The notes under the pieces were generated by a model. The model saw nothing but the letters and a program-made list of their open reading frames with translations, did no database searches and was not told where the DNA came from. From positions 1 through 23,297 of the forward strand of contig CAYSCH010000119.1 of NCBI GenBank assembly GCA_964429355.1: 23,297 bases of DNA. The letters run 5' to 3'. The position numbers and the translations under genes were made by a program. Shown in pieces: positions 7,903 to 14,437 of the stretch (position 1 is the stretch's first letter; the number at the start of each line of letters is the position of its first letter). The DNA is from JAAYAY01 sp964429355. GTDB lineage: Bacteria > Planctomycetota > Planctomycetia > Pirellulales > Thermoguttaceae.

Positions 7903-9423
7903 GTGTCGCGATTTCATCGACGACAATGGATGCGGCTGGTCGCCAGTGCCGGCTGCGCAACGGGTCTTGCCGGCATTGGCACGCGATCGCTCGGTCAGCC
8001 AGTCGGCGCCAACGACGCAGTGCGGGTCGCGGTCGTCGGATTGCGAGGAAGAGGCCAGTCCCACCTGGCTTCGATCGCCAAGACCGAGGGCATGCGTCTG
8101 GCCGGCTTGTGCGAGGTCGACCCGGCGATCCTCGGTCAGAATGTCGAAAAGGCCCGGCAGCAAGCGACAAGCGTGCTCGCCTGCGCCGACGTCCGCAAGT
8201 TACTGGATTCCAGCGATGTCGACGCGGTGACCATCGCCACACCCAACCATTGGCATTCGCTCATCGGCATTTGGGCCGTCCAGGCGGGCAAGGACGTGTA
8301 TATCGAGAAGCCCGTCTCCCACAGCGTTTGGGAAGGGCGGCAACTGGTGCGCGCCGCGCGCAAGTATGGCCGGGTCGTGCAGGCAGGTACACAGGCCCGG
8401 GCTAATCCGGATCTGATCGAAGCCGTGCGCTGGGTCCGCGACGGGAACCTTGGGACGATTCGTCATGCCGTGGGAACCTGCTTCAATCCGCGGTTGCCGA
8501 TCGGCAAGGTTGGTCGTGGCGAGATTCCATCGGGATTGGATTACGATCTCTGGACCGGACCGGCGCCCCTTGAACCGTTGGCGCGGCAGAACTTGCACTA
8601 CGACTGGCACTGGTTCTACGACTACGGCAACGGCGATCTGGGCAACCAGGGCATTCACGAGATGGACATCGCCCGCTGGTTCCTGGGCCACGCGGCCCTT
8701 TCGCCGCGGGTGATGAGCATCGGCGGCCGCTTGGGCTACTACGACGACGGCCAGACGCCCAACACGCAACTCGTGTATCACGACTACGACGGGCCGCCGC
8801 TGATTTTCGAGGTTCGCGGTCTGCCCAAGGCATTGCAGCACCAGGCGTCGCAAACCGAATGGGGCCGCAATATGGATTTGCCCCCCGGCTATGAAGGACC
8901 CCGCGCCATCGGCGTGACCGTTGTGTGCGAGGGTGGCCGATTGCTCGTCGAGGGGGGCGGCCAGGCAGTCCTCGCTTTCGATCCGAAAGGAGAGGTCATC
9001 CGGCGATTTGAGAAACAGGACCAGTTCGGGCTGGGCTGGACCAAGGGCGATCACTACATATTTCAGGGTTGGCTCCAGGCCATGCGATCCCGCAACATCG
9101 GCGATCTGGTGGCCGATATCCTGGAGGGGCATCTGTCCAGCGCCTTGTGTCACACCGGTATGATTTCCCATCGCCTGGGGCGGACGTGCCCCAACGACCA
9201 GATCCGCGAACAGATCCAAGGCAACCCGTTGGCCGCCGATCGCTTCGCGGAATTGCAGGAACACCTGGCACGTAATGGCGTCGACCTTGCGCGGTCTCAA
9301 CTGACCTGCGGCGTGTGGCTTACCATGGACCCGGCGTCGGAGCAATTCCTTGACAACGACGCCGCCAATCAGTTGCTGCGTCGCCAGTATCGTCGGCCCT
9401 ACGTGGTGCCGGAAGAGGTGTAG
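7903..9423 (+). CDS. Tat-type Gfo/Idh/MocA family oxidoreductase (GTG start)
   Basis: This 506-residue family member starts with GTG behind a strong ribosome-binding site. The N-terminus has a variant Tat motif, HRRQWMRL, then a small-residue hydrophobic stretch (VASAGCATGLAGIG). The nucleotide-binding loop is GLRGRG at 46-51, EKP is at 135-137, and H252/D255 form the HxxD site. The C-terminus carries the 'WLTMDPASEQFLDNDAANQL..RQYRRPYVVP' pattern typical of planctomycete secreted members (PF19051-type domain). At 506 residues it is longer than its two neighbours because of a larger C-terminal part. The PQQ-like gene follows 149 bp downstream on the same strand and could be co-transcribed. 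The substrate is unknown. Confidence 0.91.
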   Translation: MSRFHRRQWMRLVASAGCATGLAGIGTRSLGQPVGANDAVRVAVVGLRGRGQSHLASIAKTEGMRLAGLCEVDPAILGQNVEKARQQATSVLACADVRKLLDSSDVDAVTIATPNHWHSLIGIWAVQAGKDVYIEKPVSHSVWEGRQLVRAARKYGRVVQAGTQARANPDLIEAVRWVRDGNLGTIRHAVGTCFNPRLPIGKVGRGEIPSGLDYDLWTGPAPLEPLARQNLHYDWHWFYDYGNGDLGNQGIHEMDIARWFLGHAALSPRVMSIGGRLGYYDDGQTPNTQLVYHDYDGPPLIFEVRGLPKALQHQASQTEWGRNMDLPPGYEGPRAIGVTVVCEGGRLLVEGGGQAVLAFDPKGEVIRRFEKQDQFGLGWTKGDHYIFQGWLQAMRSRNIGDLVADILEGHLSSALCHTGMISHRLGRTCPNDQIREQIQGNPLAADRFAELQEHLARNGVDLARSQLTCGVWLTMDPASEQFLDNDAANQLLRRQYRRPYVVPEEV

Positions 9424-9572
9424 TCTATTCACTCACAACTTTGGGAGGAACAAAGGAGATAGGCACTCTTGGCGGTGAAGCACCGGACATTGACCGCAGG
9501 TCGTTCTGACGGTTCCGGCAAAACGTGCCTGTCCCGCTTTTTCCAGCAACAACCCGCTCGGGAGGCATCGTC

Positions 9573-12500
9573 ATGGCTCGTTCCATCGATCTCTTCTGCG
9601 TTTCCGGCCTTCTTGGCCTTGCGGCGTTCGGGGCTCTTCTCCAGCCGGCTCTCGCCGCCGAAGAGTCAGACATGCTCGCTCAGGTGGGGGCTGAGCGCGG
9701 GATCTGCGTGGTTCTCGAAAAGGTGGCCGAACCGCACCGCAAGCTGCTCGACGGGCTGGTTCGCCACACCGAGTGGATCTTCCTCTTCCAGACGCCCTCG
9801 AAAGAGGCCGTACAGGATGCCTATGAGTTTGCCTGCGAACACAAACTGCTCGGGACCCGGGTGTTCGTCGAGCCCGGTTCGCTCCAATCGATCCATCTCG
9901 GCAATAACTTGGCCGACTTGGTGATCGTCCCGTCCGACCCGCCCGAAACCTCCATGGACGAGATCCTCCGCGTGCTCCGCCCCGGCGGCGTCGCGCGGCT
10001 GAACCAGCGCGAGGTCACCAAGCCCCTTCCCCCAGGCACCGACTCCTGGAGCCACCCCTACCACACTCCGGACAACAATCCCCAATCGACCGACCAGTTG
10101 GCCCGGGCTCCTTATCTCACCCAGTTCCTCGCCGGCCCCATGTTCTCTCCCATGCCGGAGGTCACCGTGGCCGCCGGCGGGCGGGTGTTCCGGGCATGCG
10201 GGCATATTGCCCACAAGAAAAACCAGAACGAGCAGCTCAACACGCTCTTCGGCATCAATGCCTACAACGGCTCGATCCTCTGGACCCGCCCCCTCGCCGA
10301 AGGGTTCATGATCCATCGCAACACCATGGTGGCCACCCCCAACGTCCTCTACTTGGCCGACGACCAGTCGTGCAAGCTCATCGACACGCAGACCGGCAAG
10401 ACCCTCGACGAGATTGTCATCAGCCACCCCGACGCGGACGGCCCGGTGTGGAAGTGGATGGCCCTGGTCGACGGGACGCTCTATGTCCTTGCCGGCGGCC
10501 CGGAAACCCCGATCCATACCCAACGATCCGACACTCCCGGCCTTGGACACTGGCCCTGGGGAATGTGGGAAGGTCACCAGTACGACAATCCGGAAACCAG
10601 TTTTGGCTTCGGCCGTACCCTCCTGGCCATCGATCCTGAATCCAAGAAGGTTCTCTGGACACATCGCGAAGAACAACCCCTCGACAGCCGTGCCGTCTGC
10701 TTGCTCGATGGACGGATCTACGCCTACTGCCCCGACAAATTCCTCACTTGCCTCTCAGCCAGCGATGGCAAGCCGCTCTGGAAGAATTCCGACGCCGACC
10801 TGCTCGAAGCGATCGGTCCCAATGGCCAAGCCCAGCATTACATCACCGGCTACGCCACTCAGACCTACATGAAGGCCGGCCCCAAGCGTCTCTTCTTCGC
10901 CGGTCCCCAACGAGCCAGACTGGTTGTTGCCAGTGCGGAAGATGGCCGCCTTCTCTGGACGAAGGACCGGGGCAACGTCCAGATCGTCCTTCGCGACGAC
11001 GGCTTCTATGCCGCCGGTGCCCAGGACATCCCTGACTCCGGCTTCAAGTTCTCCTACGAGGGTGAGGTCCTCGCCAGCTTTGTCCAGCGCCGCGCCTGCA
11101 CACGGGCCACCGGCTCCCTCGACAGTGTCTTCTTCCGTGCCAACGGCGGCACCGTACGGCTCGATACCGCCACCAATTCCGCTCGCCACATCGCACCCAT
11201 GCGGCCACCGTGCCAGGACGGCGTGGTCATCTCCGATGGGCATCTTTTCTGGGGGCCCTGGATGTGCGGCTGCCAGCTCTCGGCCTACGGCCACGTGGGC
11301 CTCGGTCCCGCCGGCAGTTTTGATTTTCGTCCCGGATTGAACGCGAACCGCCTTGCGGTCCAAGTCGAAAACCCGGCAGCCGTCCAGTCACTCCCCGGCT
11401 CCCTGGATTGGCCGACCTGTCAAGGCGACGCTGCCCGCTCCATGTCGACCGGCCTGAAGATTCCCGACTCCGTCGAACAGAAATGGAGTTGCCAACTCCC
11501 CGACTCCGCCTTCCCCACCGCCCCGATCGCAGCCGGCGGCCTGGTGTTCTTTGCCGATCGCAACGGTGTGGTTCACGCCGTTCATGCCGACTCGGGCCAG
11601 CCGGCCTGGCAGGCCTTCACGTCCGGCCCGGTCTACTTCCCCCCGGCCTGCTGGAACGATCGCCTCTACGTCGGTTCGGCGGACGGGCGGGTCTATGCCC
11701 TCGAAGCCGCCACCGGCAAGGCACTCTGGATCTTCCAGGCCGCACCTGCCAACCAGCGGATTCCCGTCTACGGCAAGCTCATCTCCCGTTGGCCGGTAGC
11801 CGGCGGCGTGGTCGTCCAGGACGGCATCGTCTACGCGGCTGCCGGTATGGCCCACTACGATGGCGTCCATGTCTACGCCCTCGACGGCATCTCGGGCGAC
11901 GTCAAGTGGTACAACGATACCTCCGGCACGATCTCCAGCGTCACCGGGAGCGGCGCGAGTCTCCAGGGCGAGCTGTTTCTCAAGGATGGTGAGCTTCGCT
12001 TCCTGGGCGGCGGCGCCTACGAATTCGCCCGTTACGACATCGAGACCGGCAAATGCCTCAACGAACCCCACGACCAGCCCAACTCCAGCTTCCACACGGC
12101 CTTCTACGCCTACTACCCCGAGTACGGCAAGTACGTCACCCTCGAACACACGCTCCCCGACGGGCGCCAACTCGCCTACGACGCCAGCTACGAAGGCAGC
12201 CAGCACAGTGAGCTTTCGCTCATGGAGCCTTTACCGGAGACAGCGCCCAAGCCCTTGAAACCTGCCTCGCGCTGGGGTTTCCAGAACCAGCGGCGTGGAG
12301 CCCCCGAACCGAAGCAGGTGTGGAAGATCCCCCCAGGCCCCCGCTACAACGCCTTCATTGTCGGACCCGATAAGCTCCTGGCCGCCGGACACACGGGCGA
12401 CGACGACCAGGCCACCTCCTCGCTCGCCGCCATCGGCCTGGAAACCGGCCAGATCGTCTGGCGACAGGACCTTCCTGCCCCTGTCGTCAAGAACGGCCTG

Positions 12501-12581
12501 GCCCTCGATTCCAGCGGCCGCATCTTCGTCACCCTCACCGACGGCCGACTCCTCGGCTTCGGATTACCAGGCTCGAAATAG
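9573..12581 (+). CDS. Secreted PQQ-like beta-propeller protein with degenerate methyltransferase-like N-terminal domain
   Basis: This 1002-residue protein has a signal peptide at about residues 1-29 (ALAA before EES). Residues 33-143 look like a Rossmann methyltransferase fold: a strand 'GICVVLE', the conserved 'NNLADLVIVPSD' strand, and 'EILRVLRPGGVARL' characteristic of class I SAM enzymes. The Gly-rich SAM loop is not intact (ERGICVVLEK). From about residue 195 to the end are PQQ/BamB-type propeller blades with repeated 'D..TGK.LW' patterns, for example 'ASDGKPLWK', 'AEDGRLLWTK', 'AATGKALWIF' and 'LETGQIVWRQ'. ATG 9573 is chosen because GGAGG lies 7 nt upstream and the signal peptide starts there. 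The last 18 bp overlap the convergent barrel gene. No haem CxxCH motif is present. A binding or electron-transfer role is uncertain. Confidence 0.87.
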   Translation: MARSIDLFCVSGLLGLAAFGALLQPALAAEESDMLAQVGAERGICVVLEKVAEPHRKLLDGLVRHTEWIFLFQTPSKEAVQDAYEFACEHKLLGTRVFVEPGSLQSIHLGNNLADLVIVPSDPPETSMDEILRVLRPGGVARLNQREVTKPLPPGTDSWSHPYHTPDNNPQSTDQLARAPYLTQFLAGPMFSPMPEVTVAAGGRVFRACGHIAHKKNQNEQLNTLFGINAYNGSILWTRPLAEGFMIHRNTMVATPNVLYLADDQSCKLIDTQTGKTLDEIVISHPDADGPVWKWMALVDGTLYVLAGGPETPIHTQRSDTPGLGHWPWGMWEGHQYDNPETSFGFGRTLLAIDPESKKVLWTHREEQPLDSRAVCLLDGRIYAYCPDKFLTCLSASDGKPLWKNSDADLLEAIGPNGQAQHYITGYATQTYMKAGPKRLFFAGPQRARLVVASAEDGRLLWTKDRGNVQIVLRDDGFYAAGAQDIPDSGFKFSYEGEVLASFVQRRACTRATGSLDSVFFRANGGTVRLDTATNSARHIAPMRPPCQDGVVISDGHLFWGPWMCGCQLSAYGHVGLGPAGSFDFRPGLNANRLAVQVENPAAVQSLPGSLDWPTCQGDAARSMSTGLKIPDSVEQKWSCQLPDSAFPTAPIAAGGLVFFADRNGVVHAVHADSGQPAWQAFTSGPVYFPPACWNDRLYVGSADGRVYALEAATGKALWIFQAAPANQRIPVYGKLISRWPVAGGVVVQDGIVYAAAGMAHYDGVHVYALDGISGDVKWYNDTSGTISSVTGSGASLQGELFLKDGELRFLGGGAYEFARYDIETGKCLNEPHDQPNSSFHTAFYAYYPEYGKYVTLEHTLPDGRQLAYDASYEGSQHSELSLMEPLPETAPKPLKPASRWGFQNQRRGAPEPKQVWKIPPGPRYNAFIVGPDKLLAAGHTGDDDQATSSLAAIGLETGQIVWRQDLPAPVVKNGLALDSSGRIFVTLTDGRLLGFGLPGSK

Positions 12582-13319
12582 ACCCAGCGAGCCCGCAAAG
12601 CCACCGGTCAAACCGGCCCCTTCGAGTTGCAGATGCCAGCCGTTCTGGCCGATTGGCGTCCGCCAGCCAAGAAATCCCCCGCATCCGCCCTTGTCGCGAA
12701 TCGTAAGGGCATCCACACTTTCCTCGATATCCCATTCGGGTCCGAACTCGTGGGTGCGAACGTCGGCCCGAGTATAGGCGAAATGGACCAAAGGGCCGGC
12801 GTAAACAACACTTCGCCCAAGGTCGTAGCCAACCGTCAGTGCCGCATTGAATTCCACCGTGGAATCGAATAACAGTTCCTGGTACACGTCGTGTTGCCAG
12901 CGGATAGCTCTCTCCTGGGCGGAATACCAGGCAGCCTCGAAGCAACCCCCGATCGAACCGTTACCGAACCGCCACGCCTCCCCGCGAAGACCGCCCGAGA
13001 CGAAAGCCGGATAACCGTCGCTCGAAACGTCGCGGGTCATGCCCGCCTCATAGCTCTCGATATCGTTGATCACCCAGTCGGAGACGCCCACACGGCCGAA
13101 TCCCTCCAGCCCCGCGGTGAAACCATAGGAGCCCTCCAGGTAGATCCGATTACGGTCGACATCGTAATCGCAGGGCACCCACCGGCTCTGTACGTTGTGG
13201 ACTCCCATCCCCAGGGAGTAGCCGTACTGCTCCGCTCGAGGTTGCGGTGGCCCGATCTGTGCCCACACGGGCAAGTCGCTCAGCAGCAACAGGAGCATGG
13301 ACCAGAAAAGGCAGCGCAT
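12564..13319 (-). CDS. Putative outer-membrane beta-barrel protein
   Basis: This 251-residue protein has a clear signal peptide, MRCLFWSMLLLLLSDLPVWA, cleaved before QIG. The mature part is rich in Gly, aromatic residues and alternating patterns such as 'RIYLEGSYGFTAGLEGFGRVGV', 'EFNAALTVGYDLGRSVVYAGPLVHFAY' and 'GWHLQLEGAGLTGGFAGSLGLFRAW'. These fit transmembrane beta-strands. The protein ends in an aromatic residue (Trp), a common outer-membrane insertion signal. No named family is recognised. The start has a modest AGGA about 8 nt upstream. The 3' end overlaps the PQQ-like gene by 18 bp tail to tail. The mature protein is small enough for about 10-12 strands. Confidence 0.72.
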   Translation of the reverse strand: MRCLFWSMLLLLLSDLPVWAQIGPPQPRAEQYGYSLGMGVHNVQSRWVPCDYDVDRNRIYLEGSYGFTAGLEGFGRVGVSDWVINDIESYEAGMTRDVSSDGYPAFVSGGLRGEAWRFGNGSIGGCFEAAWYSAQERAIRWQHDVYQELLFDSTVEFNAALTVGYDLGRSVVYAGPLVHFAYTRADVRTHEFGPEWDIEESVDALTIRDKGGCGGFLGWRTPIGQNGWHLQLEGAGLTGGFAGSLGLFRAW

Positions 13320-13360
13320 GCGGCGATCCTGTACCTCGGAGTAGGGGGGCTTGGCCCGGT

Positions 13361-13501
13361 TGTGACGATTATGCCGGTTATGCCCAGTCTGATGATTGGA
13401 TCGGAGAATTCGATTGGGTAGATTAAGCGTGCCTTTTCCGTCGAAACGACTTTGCCGAAATCCGGGCTCAAACGGCCCGAGTAATCGGAATAATCGTTAC
13501 A
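13361..13501. repeat. 141-bp element with 20-bp imperfect inverted repeats
   Basis: The left arm TGTGACGATTATGCCGGTTA (13361-13380) pairs with the complement of 13482-13501, TGTAACGATTATTCCGATTA, with 17 of 20 positions matching. The 101 bp between contain a smaller hairpin, CGGGC-TCAAACG-GCCCG (about 13463-13480). The element fills most of the gap between the barrel gene and the small membrane protein. It is unrelated in sequence to the element at 3704-3863. It could be a miniature mobile element or a transcribed stem-loop in the leader of the barrel gene. Confidence 0.5.
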
Positions 13502-13555
13502 GATTAACATTCGGGGAAGACCTGATCGTCTCACGAGACCCCTGGAACGACCCAC

Positions 13556-13759
13556 ATGGCCGAATTCATCTCACGCCTGTTTCTGTTGCTCGTTATTGTC
13601 TTTGTGACGGTTCCCCTCGCCTGCCTCTTCTCCACTCCCTACGTTCTTCTTCGGCCGATCTACCTCAAGGTTGAGAAACGCCGTTTCTGGCGCGAAGTGA
13701 GGCTCGGATATGCGCGAGTAATTCGAGCATGTTTTGAGTGGGGAGGCACGCCGTTCTAA
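13556..13759 (+). CDS. Small single-span membrane protein, unknown function
   Basis: This 67-residue protein has a hydrophobic segment at residues 5-28 (ISRLFLLLVIVFVTVPLACLF), followed by an Arg/Lys-rich, aromatic tail (RPIYLKVEKRRFW...YARVIRACFEWGG). The layout suggests one membrane helix with a cytoplasmic basic tail. No family is recognised. The ribosome-binding site is weak (no GGAG within 5-10 nt of ATG 13556), which lowers confidence. Its 3' end lies antisense to the out-of-frame remnant of the neighbouring toxin gene. The organised hydrophobic-then-amphipathic composition argues that it is real. Confidence 0.55.
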   Translation: MAEFISRLFLLLVIVFVTVPLACLFSTPYVLLRPIYLKVEKRRFWREVRLGYARVIRACFEWGGTPF

Positions 13760-13834
13760 CACGAGTCCGCTGCCACAGATCTTCGGGGGTGACATCACGT
13801 TGTGCCAGATGGCGGATGCCGCAGATAATCACCT
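13758..13834 (-). pseudogene. Out-of-frame C-terminal remnant of the ParE-like toxin
   Basis: Reading the minus strand from 13835 in the -1 frame gives EVIICGIRHLAQRDVTPEDL followed by WQRTRV. This is the expected last strand and tail of ParE/RelE toxins, where a 'V-x-V-x-x-I/V-R-H' segment normally follows 'RALFRT'. The toxin frame instead stops at TGA 13831-13829. Inserting one base near 13835 would join the two. The true original stop is unclear, because the shifted frame stays open to 13665. Confidence 0.65.
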
Positions 13835-14095
13835 CGTCTCCCGAGTTCGAAACAACGCTCGATGCGTCGGCTTCCCGCCCAAGCCATAGAGTAATTGCAG
13901 GATGGTGAAATGAGAGAGATCGCCTTCTCGAGCGAGCGGATATCTCTCCGGTGTCGTTGCCTGTCCGGCAATCGCTGCCGCGAATCCTTCAAGCCAGCGT
14001 ATGGCTTGCTCTTGGTTGCGATTCTCGGCCCGCCAGATCGCCGCCTCGCAGAGTTCCGCTTCGGCCTTTGAGGTGATAACACCTCGATACGTCAC
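13829..14095 (-). CDS. ParE/RelE-type toxin, C-terminally truncated by frameshift
   Basis: This 88-residue protein has the hallmarks of the ParE/RelE toxin superfamily: an early beta-strand (YRGVITSKAEAEL), a helical pair (AIWRAENRNQEQAIRWLEGFAAAIAGQ), 'TTPERYPLAREG' and 'LQLLYGLGGKPTHRALFRT'. Toxins of this type inhibit gyrase or cleave mRNA at the ribosome. The start is GTG 14095, overlapping the antitoxin stop by 4 nt (GTGA), the classic coupling in such operons. The final strand with the 'IRH' motif is missing from this frame but present one frame away immediately downstream. The encoded product therefore lacks about 26 residues and is probably inactive, unless the deletion is an assembly error. 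Confidence 0.75.
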   Translation of the reverse strand: MTYRGVITSKAEAELCEAAIWRAENRNQEQAIRWLEGFAAAIAGQATTPERYPLAREGDLSHFTILQLLYGLGGKPTHRALFRTRETR

Positions 14096-14325
14096 TGGGA
14101 ACGGCTCAGTTGATCACGAATCTCGGCGAAGGCTTCGTTGAGAGGTTTCACGCGACCCGATTCTGCATCGGCGTGACTTTCGCGAAGGGCTGCCAAAGAG
14201 CTCTCATGTTGCCGGGCGTTTTCCCATTCTCGAACCAGATCAAGGAACGACCATGTCTCGCCTCGCGAAAGTCTCTCGTCGGCAAAACGATTGAAGTCCT
14301 GCAGGTCCTCTTTGCTGACAGTCAT
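14092..14325 (-). CDS. Antitoxin of the ParE-like toxin-antitoxin pair
   Basis: This 77-residue acidic protein begins MTVSKEDLQDFNRFADERL and is predicted to be mostly helical. Its position directly upstream of the toxin, with a 4-nt stop/start overlap, identifies it as the antitoxin. A good ribosome-binding site (GGAGG, 7 nt before ATG 14325) supports the start. The N-terminal 'KEDLQDFNRFADERLSRGE..SFLDLVREWE' pattern resembles small antitoxins seen with ParE-type toxins, but the exact family is not certain. The N-terminal half probably dimerises and binds DNA and the C-terminal half binds the toxin (inference). The gene is intact although the toxin seems broken. Confidence 0.7.
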   Translation of the reverse strand: MTVSKEDLQDFNRFADERLSRGETWSFLDLVREWENARQHESSLAALRESHADAESGRVKPLNEAFAEIRDQLSRSQ

Positions 14326-14437
14326 ACAATTGCCTCCGTCCCCACTGCAACCTATTCGGACGGATCGGTCAAAAACTGGCCCTTTCCGCTACCTTGCCGC
14401 TATGACCAGGAACAAAACCTGTTCTTTGGCCGCCCCA

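Noticed and set aside
8200..9432. Long open frame of 410 codons antisense to the third oxidoreductase
   Set aside because: It mirrors a confident gene and arises from GC-rich codon use; it has no ribosome-binding site or family motif.
9469..9572. A TTG codon at 9469 behind AAAGGAGAT could start a leader peptide ahead of the PQQ-like gene
   Set aside because: The frame runs on into the PQQ-like gene in a different phase with no recognisable content; GGAGG before ATG 9573 with a signal peptide is the better start. The upstream AGGAG may be chance or a remnant.
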